Positions 25,302 to 33,039 of a stretch of DNA of 44,730 nucleotides are shown here, piece after piece. Below the pieces are notes generated by a model. That model worked only from the letters and a program-made list of their open reading frames with translations, was not told the origin of the DNA and searched no databases. This stretch comes from Thermosynechococcaceae cyanobacterium MS004 (GTDB taxonomy: Bacteria > Cyanobacteriota > Cyanobacteriia > Thermosynechococcales > Thermosynechococcaceae). Within the stretch, counting starts at the first letter, position 1. Each line of letters starts with the position of its first letter. The translations under genes and the position numbers were made by a program. The stretch is from positions 1 to 44,730 of the forward strand of contig JAKRSB010000014.1 in the NCBI GenBank assembly GCA_022402525.1, given 5' to 3'.

Positions 25302-25819
25302 CAGTTGTACCGCTGTAAGGAAGTATTGTTAAGGTAAGTATTAAAGATGAGATGCAGCGCCTGCAAGGCACCACGCACCTTGGTTGCTGAAATACACCAT
25401 GCGGTAATTCAAAGCCTAAAGCCCTTGTACGATGGGTTTTGCTGAGTATTTGGGGGTTTATCTAGAGCTGTTTGCAAAGCAGATCAATGACAGGCTTTGC
25501 CTTAAGTTTGCGAGCAGAACTTGCGGGTTGAACTTGAGAGTAGAGCTTGCGAGCAGAACAGTATCCTTACTGTGGATTTTATCGCTGGATGCAGTATTCT
25601 GGACGCCATCTTCTGAACGCAGTCTACTTGGACGTGCATTGTTCGGGCGTGCAGACTTCAGAAGGTTTGGACAGGCTTCTGATATCCAGGTTTAAGCATC
25701 TTTTGGGTAGGCTTTTGCCCCTTTTCTCTGGGGCCATTGGTCTAGCGTCGTCTGAGTCAGGGTTTCAAGAAATATCGCGTCACCTTACCCCTTCAGGAAT
25801 TTTAAGGATTTAACGGTTC
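25302..25819. other. 518-bp intergenic region
   Basis: No gene is supported. Two open frames of 87-88 codons here read through tandem repeats and lack ribosome sites. A 13-bp array lies at 25508-25559, and a looser duplicated stretch at about 25600-25680 shares TGGACG/CGGGCGTGCAGACTTC-like words. The promoter of the RNB-family gene should be near 25750-25810. Confidence 0.55.
25508..25559. repeat. 13-bp tandem array, 4 units
   Basis: TTGCGAGCAGAAC begins at 25508, variants at 25521 and 25534, and an exact copy of the first at 25547. Every step is 13 bp. Confidence 0.88.
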
Positions 25820-28345
25820 ATGGACTTTTCAATTAGTGCACTCTTGTCTACCTTTGCAGACGATAAGTTGGTTGCACCTAAGGCGCTAGAGAAAAAGCTT
25901 GAGTGTGAAAGTCCAGAAAGTCTCCAGCAGCTCGAAATTGCTCTAAATGCTCTAGAGCGCATCGGTATATTGGTGAAGGAGCGGGGGAAGTATCGCCGCA
26001 TTTCGGAAGAGGGCGTTGTGGAAGGTAAGCTGCGCTGCTCTAGTAAAGGGTTTTGCTTTGCCATTCAAGAGGGCGAAGAGGCTGAAGATATCTACATCCG
26101 CGAAAGCCAGCTTAATACGGCCTGGAATGGCGATCGCGTTTTGGTGAAGGTGACGAAGGAAGGGCGGCGGCGGCGCAGCCCTGAAGGGGAGGTGCGGCTG
26201 ATTTTAGAGCGCTCCAATCCATCGGTCATTGCCCATGTTCGGCAGAATGAGCAGGGTCGATACGCGGCGATTCCCCTGGATGATCGGCTTTTGTTTGAGC
26301 TGGAGCTGATGCAGCAGGAAGATGGCCCGCGCCTTGAAGAAGCGGTGGATCACTTGGTTCATGCGCAGGTGGTGCGGTATCCCCTAGGCCAACAGCCCCC
26401 TCTGGGGCGGGTGAATCAAATCCTGGGCAGTGATGCCCAGTCGGCTGCGGATACGGAGCTGGTGTTTTGCAAGTATGATTTGCCGCGCGATTTCCCAGTG
26501 GCGGTTGAGGCAGAAGCCCAGGCGCTGCCTATTAAGCTGCGGAAGGCCGACCAAAATAAGCGGGTGGCCTATCAAAAGTGGCTCACGGTTGCGGTGGGAG
26601 ATGGCAGTGTGGGGCTGGCCAGTCTCGATCATGCCGTGTCCTGCGATCGAAATAAAGACGGCACCTGGCGCTTGGGGGTGCATATTGCGGATGTCCAAAG
26701 GGCTGTACCGTCTCATTCAGCCCTCGACCAAGAGGCAAAGCTGCGCGGCACAACCATTGGCCTTTCGGATACCCTTGTGCCCCTCTTTCCGGCGGCGATC
26801 GCAGAACGGGTGGGCGCTTTTGCGGCACAAAAAGAAACTCTGGCAATTTCTGTAGTCATTGACATTGATGCAGCGGGCAATCTGATTTCTTATGTGGTGC
26901 ATCCGTCCGTGGTGCAGGCTGACTATCAGATCAGCTATGAGCAGCTTCAGGCTGTGATCGGCAGAGCCGAGGGGCTACAGCCTGATGCGGATATTTCGCA
27001 GCTCAAGAAGCTACACACCTGGGCCGATAAATTCTATGAATTAAGCCAGCTCCTAGAAAAGCAGCGCCGCGATCGCGGTGACTTTGACTTGGTGACGCTG
27101 CCAGAAGTGCACCCGCGCATATTTGGGGATGATGGCCGATTTGGCGTTTTGGCCGATGCGGCTCCAGCCACAGGGCGTCAAATTGTGGCCGAGGTGCTTG
27201 TCTTAGCCAACTATTTGCTGACCGCCCACCTCCGTGCCTTGGGTGTGCCGGTGCTGTATCAGGTGCAGGCTTCGCCAGACGCCCAGCAGCTTCAGGACTT
27301 TCTAAAGCTATTGGAAAACTCCGGCGTTCAGCTGGCGCTCACCCAAGAAGATATCGTGCAGCCTCAGGATTTTCAAAAGTTTTCGGATCAGCTCCGCAGT
27401 CTGGATACAGCCCCAATCTTATTTGAGCTGCTGGCGGACACCCTTCAGCCCGTGGAGTATAGCCTAGAGTCTGGCCCCCACTTTGGCTTAGCCTATGTCC
27501 AAAACTACGGGCAGTTTACCGCTCCCCTCAACCGCTACGGCGATTTGCTGAACCAGCGGGTGCTGAGTACGGTGTTTGAGCATGGCCGCGATCGCAAGAG
27601 TGCGCGGTCTAAGGAGCAGGTTGACCTGCAAAGCAGCACCTGCCACGGCCAAATTAGCTGGAATGTCCTGCCCCCAGAGCACCAGCGAGAACTCGAAAGT
27701 GAGCTTGCCGCTGTACTCCAGCCCCTCAATGAGCGCATCCAGTGGGTGATTCAGGCGGAGCAAGACTTTTTGGGCCTCAAGAAAACCCAAAAAATGCAGC
27801 AGCGCACCGGCGAAATTTATCAGGGCATTATCACAGGCATTCAGTCCTATGGCTTTTTTGTCAGGCTAGAATCGTTACTGGTTGAGGGGTTGGTTCACGT
27901 TAGCTCCCTCAAAGATGACTGGTATGAGTACCGCGCTCGCCAGCAGACCCTCATTGGCCGCAAAAATCGCCAGCAATATCGCCTGGGCGATCGCGTGGAG
28001 GTAGAAATTAAGAGTGTGGACTACTACCGCCAGCAAATTGACCTTGCGGTAGTGGGTGGTGGGTCAGAAGCCTCTGACGAAGATCTCCAGAATGAAGAAC
28101 CACGGGATGAGCGCAGCGCGCGCCGGAACGAGCGTAACGGGAATCATAACGGCGATCATCTAGACGACCAAGATGATGCACAATCTCTTGGCGCTGAAGC
28201 CACACTCAGTCGGGAGAGTGCAGTCCATGACTGGACGGAGAGCTTTGCTAGCCCTTACAGCGAGGATGCTGAAGATGAGCTAGAAGATGAGCTAGATGCA
28301 GAAGATGAGCTAGAGGATGAGGCTGAATTTGATGAAGAAGACTGA
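25820..28345 (+). CDS. RNase II/R-family (RNB) protein with altered catalytic residues
   Basis: An 841-residue protein of the RNase R/RNase II (VacB, Zam) family, 3'-5' exoribonucleases with cold-shock, RNB and S1 domains. Cold-shock-like regions lie at about 65-200, the RNB domain at 245-585, an S1 domain at 664-745 (GEIYQGIITGIQSYGFFVRL) and an acidic tail ending EDELEDEAEFDEED. The usual RNB signature has four aspartates (D272, D278, D280, D281 in E. coli RNase R). Here the segment reads VGDGSVGLASLDHAV: Ser268 and His271 stand where D278 and D281 would be, leaving Asp261 and Asp270. The conserved TSPIRKY arginine is also changed, to TAPLNRYGDL (Asn571). It may be an RNA-binding protein with little or no nuclease activity. 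The acetazolamide-resistance protein Zam of Synechocystis is a possible ortholog. Confidence 0.88.
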   Translation: MDFSISALLSTFADDKLVAPKALEKKLECESPESLQQLEIALNALERIGILVKERGKYRRISEEGVVEGKLRCSSKGFCFAIQEGEEAEDIYIRESQLNTAWNGDRVLVKVTKEGRRRRSPEGEVRLILERSNPSVIAHVRQNEQGRYAAIPLDDRLLFELELMQQEDGPRLEEAVDHLVHAQVVRYPLGQQPPLGRVNQILGSDAQSAADTELVFCKYDLPRDFPVAVEAEAQALPIKLRKADQNKRVAYQKWLTVAVGDGSVGLASLDHAVSCDRNKDGTWRLGVHIADVQRAVPSHSALDQEAKLRGTTIGLSDTLVPLFPAAIAERVGAFAAQKETLAISVVIDIDAAGNLISYVVHPSVVQADYQISYEQLQAVIGRAEGLQPDADISQLKKLHTWADKFYELSQLLEKQRRDRGDFDLVTLPEVHPRIFGDDGRFGVLADAAPATGRQIVAEVLVLANYLLTAHLRALGVPVLYQVQASPDAQQLQDFLKLLENSGVQLALTQEDIVQPQDFQKFSDQLRSLDTAPILFELLADTLQPVEYSLESGPHFGLAYVQNYGQFTAPLNRYGDLLNQRVLSTVFEHGRDRKSARSKEQVDLQSSTCHGQISWNVLPPEHQRELESELAAVLQPLNERIQWVIQAEQDFLGLKKTQKMQQRTGEIYQGIITGIQSYGFFVRLESLLVEGLVHVSSLKDDWYEYRARQQTLIGRKNRQQYRLGDRVEVEIKSVDYYRQQIDLAVVGGGSEASDEDLQNEEPRDERSARRNERNGNHNGDHLDDQDDAQSLGAEATLSRESAVHDWTESFASPYSEDAEDELEDELDAEDELEDEAEFDEED

Positions 28346-28444
28346 GTTGAGCCAAAAAGCCTGAGGGCGAACAGGCTTGAGGCCTTGGCCTGACGAGCAG
28401 ATTAGATGCAGCAGAATCAGTGAGCAAGAAAAAAAGGGCAACCC

Positions 28445-29680
28445 ATGGCGACCATTAACGATAACTACCTCAAGCTCAAAGCGGGCTACCTATTTCCTGA
28501 AATTGCGCGTCGCGTCAATGAGTTTGCTAAAAGCAACCCTGACGCCAGCATTATTCGGCTAGGTATTGGGGATGTAACTGAACCGCTCCCCGAAGCCTGC
28601 CGCACCGCCATGATCCAGGCCGTAGAAGACATGGGCGATCGCAGTTTGTTTAAGGGCTATGGGCCAGAGCAGGGCTACGAGTGGCTCCGAGAAGCGATCG
28701 CCAAGAATGACTTTCAGGCGAGGGGCTGCGAAATTGACGCCTCCGAGATTTTTATCTCCGATGGCTCGAAGTGCGACTGCGGCAACATCCTTGATATTTT
28801 TGGCAACAACAACACCATTGCCGTCACCGATCCGGTCTATCCAGTCTATGTGGACACCAACGTGATGGCTGGCCATACGGGAGACGCCAACGAGCGCGGA
28901 GAGTACGGTGGACTTGTGTATCTGCCGATTAATGCCGCAAATGACTTTACCGCGCAGATTCCGACCCACAAGGTTGATTTGATCTACCTTTGTTTCCCCA
29001 ATAACCCAACAGGTGCAGTGGCCACGAAGGAACATCTGCAAGCCTGGGTTAGCTACGCCAAGGCTCATGGCTCCATTATCTTTTTTGATGCGGCCTACGA
29101 AGCGTTCATTACAGACCCCAGTCTGCCCCACTCGATCTATGAAATTGAGGGTGCGCGGGACTGTGCCATTGAGTTTCGGTCATTTTCCAAGAATGCAGGC
29201 TTTACCGGTACGCGCTGCGCCCTAACGGTGGTGCCCAAAACGCTCACGGGTAAGGCCGCAGATGGTTCTGATATCGAACTCTGGAAGCTCTGGAACCGCC
29301 GTCAGTCGACCAAGTTCAATGGGGTGTCCTATATTGTGCAGCGCGGGGCAGAAGCGGTTTACTCCCCAGCAGGCAAGGCTCAGATCCAGGAGCTGGTTGG
29401 GTTTTATATGAAAAATGCCCAAATCATTCGCGATCGCCTGAGTGCGGCTGGCCTTCAGGTCTATGGCGGGGTGAATGCGCCCTACGTTTGGGTACAGACC
29501 CCCGATGGCCTCTCAAGCTGGGACTTTTTTGATAAACTGCTGCACAACTGCAATGTGGTAGGGACACCTGGCTCCGGCTTTGGGGCAGCAGGTGAAGGCT
29601 ATTTCCGCATTTCGGCCTTCAATAGTCGTGCCAATGTAGAAGCCGCCATGGATCGCATTTCTGAAAAATTTAAGGCTTAG
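28445..29680 (+). CDS. dapL: LL-diaminopimelate aminotransferase
   Basis: A 411-residue class I/II PLP aminotransferase that turns tetrahydrodipicolinate directly into LL-2,6-diaminopimelate, the short lysine/peptidoglycan route of plants and cyanobacteria. The PLP lysine is Lys249 in [15 protein letters not shown]. Other family features are [47 protein letters not shown] and the C-terminal GYFRISAF with the carboxylate-binding arginine. Length and motifs fit DapL closely. It lies 99 bp downstream of the RNB-family gene on the same strand; a 7-bp hairpin in that spacer (28357-28378) has no T tract. The ATG is preceded only by a weak GGG-type ribosome site. Confidence 0.96.
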   Translation: MATINDNYLKLKAGYLFPEIARRVNEFAKSNPDASIIRLGIGDVTEPLPEACRTAMIQAVEDMGDRSLFKGYGPEQGYEWLREAIAKNDFQARGCEIDASEIFISDGSKCDCGNILDIFGNNNTIAVTDPVYPVYVDTNVMAGHTGDANERGEYGGLVYLPINAANDFTAQIPTHKVDLIYLCFPNNPTGAVATKEHLQAWVSYAKAHGSIIFFDAAYEAFITDPSLPHSIYEIEGARDCAIEFRSFSKNAGFTGTRCALTVVPKTLTGKAADGSDIELWKLWNRRQSTKFNGVSYIVQRGAEAVYSPAGKAQIQELVGFYMKNAQIIRDRLSAAGLQVYGGVNAPYVWVQTPDGLSSWDFFDKLLHNCNVVGTPGSGFGAAGEGYFRISAFNSRANVEAAMDRISEKFKA

Positions 29681-29730
29681 AGACAACAGCAATTCGTCTA
29701 TCGTGCTGTCATCTAGCGTGTTGTCATCTG

Positions 29731-30402
29731 ATGTTCTGCCAACCCCTTCGTCCCATTCGCAGCCTTTTTGGGGCTGAACTTCTATGCTTAGCCTGCCTCA
29801 TTAGCCCAGCCTTTGGCCATGAGGTGCAGGTTGCAGGAGATGTTGCTGCCACGTTTCACCTTGAGCCTAAGCACAACCCAAGGGCAGGCGAGTCGTCCCT
29901 TGTCTGGTTTGCCCTCACCCGAAAAGGTGGGGAACTGATTCCGTTGGCAGACTGTCGCTGTAGGCTAACGGTCTACGCGAATGCCCAGGCTACAGATGCC
30001 CAGGCTACAGGCGCGCCAGTTACCGGAGCGAACCCCCTACTGACGCCAGACCTAAAGGCAGTCAATGGAGACGCCTACCAGGGAATCCCAGGCGCTGAGA
30101 TTATTTTTCCAAAGGTGGGGTCGTACCGCCTAACGCTGAGCGGCACGCCCAAGTCAGACGCAAGTTTTCAGCCGTTCGAGCTTTCTTATACCGTGACGGT
30201 TGGGGCTGGCAAACTAGCGCCGCCTGCGAGCAGTCCACTGGCCGAAGGTTCAACCCCTTCTAAAGCCATAAAGCCACAAAACGAGGCTCAGCAACCTCTA
30301 CCCTTTCTAGACTCTTGGGAGTTGCCAGTGGCTGGAGCAGCTTTGCTGGGTATCGGTGGCGTTTCGCTATGGGCGAAAAGGATGAAGCGGCGATCGCCCT
30401 AG
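29731..30402 (+). CDS. exported, C-terminally anchored hypothetical protein
   Basis: A 223-residue protein. A signal peptide (about 1-29, ending PAFGHEVQ) and a C-terminal transmembrane helix (about 198-215, followed by KRMKRRSP) leave a domain of about 165 residues on the outer face of the membrane. The domain begins HEVQVAGDVAATFHLEPKHNPRAGE and resembles small beta-sandwich proteins of the YtkA/FixH type; the match is faint. Two cysteines lie in ADCRCRL. A 15-bp duplication gives repeated AQAT residues at about 85-95. The start lies in a spacer of short CATCT repeats without an obvious ribosome site. It is a monocistronic gene after dapL. Confidence 0.6.
   Translation: MFCQPLRPIRSLFGAELLCLACLISPAFGHEVQVAGDVAATFHLEPKHNPRAGESSLVWFALTRKGGELIPLADCRCRLTVYANAQATDAQATGAPVTGANPLLTPDLKAVNGDAYQGIPGAEIIFPKVGSYRLTLSGTPKSDASFQPFELSYTVTVGAGKLAPPASSPLAEGSTPSKAIKPQNEAQQPLPFLDSWELPVAGAALLGIGGVSLWAKRMKRRSP
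29981..30010. repeat. 15-bp tandem duplication inside coding sequence
   Basis: ATGCCCAGGCTACAG at 29981 is repeated exactly at 29996 and, more degenerate, after 30011. In frame it gives AQATD/AQATG/APVTG in the exported anchored protein. Confidence 0.8.
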
Positions 30403-30533
30403 GGGCTATTCGTCCTCTGGCCATTGCTTAATCTTGTCCCAGCAGAGGGCTTCTCTGTCTCAACTGCGGCTGCAACAACGCCTGTCAGTGAGATCAGTCA
30501 CACAGACTGCGGTGTCTCTGACACTGTGGCGAA

Positions 30534-30553
30534 TATTGTTGTGCTTAACAATA
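30534..30553. promoter_or_regulatory. palindrome upstream of the acyl-carrier operon
   Basis: TATTGTT (30534-30540) pairs exactly with AACAATA (30547-30553) around six bases. A second short palindrome, GTGTC-TCT-GACAC, is at 30512-30524. Both lie within 120 bp of the first gene of the acyl-modification operon, in the only spacer long enough (229 bp) to hold its promoter. A repressor site or an RNA hairpin are both possible. Confidence 0.35.
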
Positions 30554-30631
30554 AAGTCATTGAAAGCAAGTGCTCAGACTTCTTTCAATAAAACATGACT
30601 CACAAGACAGGAGCAATCAAACTAGCCTGCT

Positions 30632-30862
30632 ATGAGACCTAAATCATCGTTTCAGGACTTTGATGCAGGCTTGCATCTGTATTCAGAGCAACAGAAAAAT
30701 TCTCTCCTAAAGCTCAGGGCTGACATAGAACTTCTTGAGCAGTCTCTGCAAAAGATTTCCAAAACTCAAGCCCCTATTATTAAGTGCCAGTCATCGGCAT
30801 CTGAGCAAAGCCCTGTTTCTTACTGCAGTGGTTCTGTTCAGAATCACCTGGTTGAAGTTTAG
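30632..30862 (+). CDS. small coiled-coil hypothetical protein at the head of the acyl operon
   Basis: A 76-residue protein with no family I recognise. Residues 18-45 (from EQQKNSLLKLRADIELLEQS) have leucine and isoleucine heptad spacing and should form a coiled coil. The rest is polar, with two cysteines (KCQSS and SYCSG). An AGGAG lies about 18 bases upstream of the ATG, too far for a good ribosome site, so the start or even the gene is uncertain. It ends 50 bp before the acyl carrier protein gene on the same strand, and both are visibly more AT-rich than the surrounding genes. Confidence 0.42.
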   Translation: MRPKSSFQDFDAGLHLYSEQQKNSLLKLRADIELLEQSLQKISKTQAPIIKCQSSASEQSPVSYCSGSVQNHLVEV

Positions 30863-30912
30863 CGCTTGACTCATTTTAACCTCTACATATTTTTAATATT
30901 TTGGAGTTCACT

Positions 30913-31188
30913 ATGTTACGTCATTATATTTGCCAGTCTTTTGCTCAAGCCGTTAATTTAAGCGCTGAAGAAATTTTTGAGAAAGATTTAACCCTCTCAG
31001 AAATTATCGCGATCTCTGACAAGCTACAAAACAGCATTGACCTCATGGAGTCCTTTGCACGGGTTGCCAATTCCCTAAAAAAAGAGTACGGCATCCAGGT
31101 GAGGCTTCCTGCACTTTCTTTGGATACGGCTATTTCAGAGGTGCTTGAAATTTTTCTAGAAGAAGCCGCGATCACCTCTGCCGCATAG
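30913..31188 (+). CDS. acyl carrier protein-like, dedicated
   Basis: A 91-residue protein. The start is the ATG at 30913, chosen because GGAG at 30903-30906 sits seven bases upstream; a TTG at 30901 would put that site inside the gene. The core KLQNSIDLMESFARVANSLK followed by KEYGIQV corresponds to the carrier-protein signature DSxxxxE...L...F.I. Ser41 should carry the 4'-phosphopantetheine arm. The residue before it is Asn instead of the usual Asp, which is uncommon. Overall length and the acidic helices (SAEEIFEKDLTLSE at 17-30) also fit. It is the second gene of the operon and the likely carrier for the acyl chain activated by the ligase encoded at the end. Confidence 0.75.
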   Translation: MLRHYICQSFAQAVNLSAEEIFEKDLTLSEIIAISDKLQNSIDLMESFARVANSLKKEYGIQVRLPALSLDTAISEVLEIFLEEAAITSAA

Positions 31189-31273
31189 CTAAAATGCGTG
31201 CGATGAGTGAGCGGTTGTTGCTCTCTCTCCTTCCCTTCTATTTATCACGAACCTTCATTGATAGGAGACTCTG

Positions 31274-32182
31274 ATGCCTACACTTTCCCTGCAGATTCCG
31301 CGAGCGGATATCGTTAGTCAGCTCTATCCGCTCCTTGCAAACCAGACCTGTAACTTAGTTGAGCTGACCTGGGAGCAGCATCTATTTCATGAACAGCGCA
31401 GCTGGAGTGCAGTCAGCCTCCTTCAGTCGGTCAACTTAGACGCACTCAGTCCTATCGATAAAGCAAACATCTGGAATGCAGGACGAGCAGAACTCACCAC
31501 CAAGCCAGGAGCAGACCGCCTCGCCCATCTTGCCGATGCCGAGTGCCGTCGGTGGCAGGATACTAACCCTGCCCTAGCCTCTGTGTTGCAGGCCTGCAGC
31601 ACCTGGAGCCGATATTGGAATGAAGAAGAAAGTTTTCATGAAACCACCCTCAATCACCTTGCTCACCAATTGGGCTTTGAGCCAGTCAGTGATGAAAGCT
31701 TTTTGGAGTTCCGCAAAATTTTTCCCAACGACGATATGCTGCGGACGCTCGTGCTGCTTGCTATTTCTGAAATTACGGCAATGGTCAACTACTCCACCTG
31801 TGCCCAGCTTGCCCAAGATCCTGGGTTGAGGAAGCTCTTTAAGCAAATTGCCTCAGACGAAGCGCAACATCTCAGCTACTTTATCAGTTTCGCCAAGGCG
31901 CTCGTCGACAGCGGCGAATATTCGCCCAAGGGAGCCTTTGCCATTACTCATTTCTTTTTACGCGAAGATGGCGAACTACAGGGGAGCCAGCGCCAAAAAA
32001 AAGAGCAGCGCAACACCCACGTTAACTGGTGGGACGCCCTGGAATATGACTGGGATCAGGTTCCTAATAACCTGGCCCGAAAGCAGGGCATTATTTTTTC
32101 AGTCCTGCGCCAGATTACGGGAATTGCTGTCCACTCAGTCAATGAGGTTGAGCAAACATGGATGGACTTGGTGGGGTGCTAG
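31274..32182 (+). CDS. ferritin-like diiron enzyme, acyl-ACP desaturase type
   Basis: A 302-residue helical protein with a TAGGAG ribosome site. The metal ligands of a diiron carboxylate centre can be read in order: a candidate Glu73 (NAGRAELTT), Glu119 with His122 (EEESFHET, ExxH), Glu166 (AISEITAM), and Glu196 with His199 (ASDEAQHLSY, ExxH). This E/ExxH/E/ExxH pattern is that of stearoyl-ACP desaturases and related oxygenases such as AurF. The protein should act on a chain bound to the neighbouring carrier protein, adding a double bond, a hydroxyl or another oxidation. It is soluble; no membrane helix is seen. It overlaps the transferase gene by 25 bp. Dimetal halogenases of the CylC type are a more distant alternative. 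Confidence 0.78.
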   Translation: MPTLSLQIPRADIVSQLYPLLANQTCNLVELTWEQHLFHEQRSWSAVSLLQSVNLDALSPIDKANIWNAGRAELTTKPGADRLAHLADAECRRWQDTNPALASVLQACSTWSRYWNEEESFHETTLNHLAHQLGFEPVSDESFLEFRKIFPNDDMLRTLVLLAISEITAMVNYSTCAQLAQDPGLRKLFKQIASDEAQHLSYFISFAKALVDSGEYSPKGAFAITHFFLREDGELQGSQRQKKEQRNTHVNWWDALEYDWDQVPNNLARKQGIIFSVLRQITGIAVHSVNEVEQTWMDLVGC

Positions 32183-32544
32183 TGGGGCTTGGCCACGACA
32201 TTCAGATCATTCATGAAATGGAGCAGGCTGAAGGTCTCCAAATCCCTGGCCTATTTTTTACCGAGGCCGAGTTTGCCTACTGCCACAGCAAAAAGCTGCC
32301 GTTCCAGTCCATGGCGGGTTTATTCTCGGCAAAAGAGGCTCTCTTTAAGGCGCTCCAGGGATTGATTTCATTCTATTGGACGGATGCAGAAATTCTCCAT
32401 CGTCCTAATCGCGCACCTTATTTTGCCTTTCATGGTGTGCTTGCTGAAGAGATGACTCGCCAACAGTTGCAGGCTCATGTCTCCATCTCCCACAGCGGCG
32501 ATTACGCCTCCGCGATCGTGATTTTGTCTCTTGCTGATTTCTAA
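32158..32544 (+). CDS. AcpS-type holo-ACP synthase (phosphopantetheinyl transferase)
   Basis: A 128-residue protein that moves the 4'-phosphopantetheine arm from coenzyme A to a serine of a carrier protein. The magnesium-binding Asp is Asp14 in VGLGHDIQII. The second signature is MAGLFSAKEALFKAL (Lys59, Glu60), where the glutamate binds magnesium, and SISHSGDYASA holds His112. The size is that of AcpS. The ATG at 32158 is used; GTG codons at 32176 and 32182 are alternatives that would remove most of the overlap with the diiron gene. Its place in the operon suggests that it serves the adjacent carrier protein. Characterised cyanobacterial transferases are mostly of the larger Sfp/HetI type, so an AcpS-type gene here is unusual. 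Confidence 0.85.
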   Translation: MDGLGGVLVGLGHDIQIIHEMEQAEGLQIPGLFFTEAEFAYCHSKKLPFQSMAGLFSAKEALFKALQGLISFYWTDAEILHRPNRAPYFAFHGVLAEEMTRQQLQAHVSISHSGDYASAIVILSLADF

Positions 32545-32598
32545 AGCCTTTTTGAGGCTCTTGCGCTTTTTCCAGAAGTTATTTCGCACAGAAAAAAC

Positions 32599-33039
32599 AT
32601 GCAGCGCTTTGAACCCGTCTCCATCGATCTGCTGACCCGTCCCAATGACTTGGATCGGCTGGGTCATGTCAATAATGCCGTTGTTTTAGAGTATTTGGAA
32701 GCCGGACGATGGGCTTGGCTAGAACAGCACCATTTTTCCCAAGGGATGCGTATCTTGCCGGTTGTTGCCCGGATCGAAGTGAATTACCGAAAAGAAATCA
32801 ATCCTGGCACTGTTAAGGTGACGACTCAGATTGAAGCCCGTGAAGCTGCGATTTGCTACCAAGTCACCTTTGAGCAACGGGTAGAAATTCTTCTCAATGA
32901 TCAAGCTCTTGTTGCGGCAGAAGCTAAGGTCAAGGTGGCGTTTATCGATGCAGAACAGCGTACTTTGCGATCGCTGCAAGATTTTCTGGACTCCCATTCA
33001 TCCGCGATTTCTGGAGGGTTAACCTATGCTAGCCATTGA
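32599..33039 (+). CDS. hotdog-fold acyl thioesterase (4HBT family)
   Basis: A 146-residue protein of the 4-hydroxybenzoyl-CoA thioesterase group. The active-site region reads NDLDRLGHVNNAVVLEYLEA (residues 16-35), matching the family pattern D.D..GHVNN..Y..Y.E. A catalytic Asp (Asp19 or Asp17) and a conserved His23 are present. The protein would hydrolyse an acyl thioester, releasing a free acid from the carrier protein or CoA. It is 54 bp after the transferase gene and overlaps the acyl-AMP ligase by 14 bp, so the pair is translationally coupled. The substrate is inferred from neighbours only. Confidence 0.85.
   Translation: MQRFEPVSIDLLTRPNDLDRLGHVNNAVVLEYLEAGRWAWLEQHHFSQGMRILPVVARIEVNYRKEINPGTVKVTTQIEAREAAICYQVTFEQRVEILLNDQALVAAEAKVKVAFIDAEQRTLRSLQDFLDSHSSAISGGLTYASH

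Noticed and set aside
25432-25813. Two overlapping open frames of 87-88 codons on the plus strand
   Set aside because: They read through a 13-bp repeat array, have no ribosome site and give repeat-driven residues (LLGRALFGRADF) that only look like a protein repeat.
28357-28378. Hairpin between the RNB gene and dapL as a terminator
   Set aside because: A 7-bp stem with an 8-base loop and no T tract; too weak to call.
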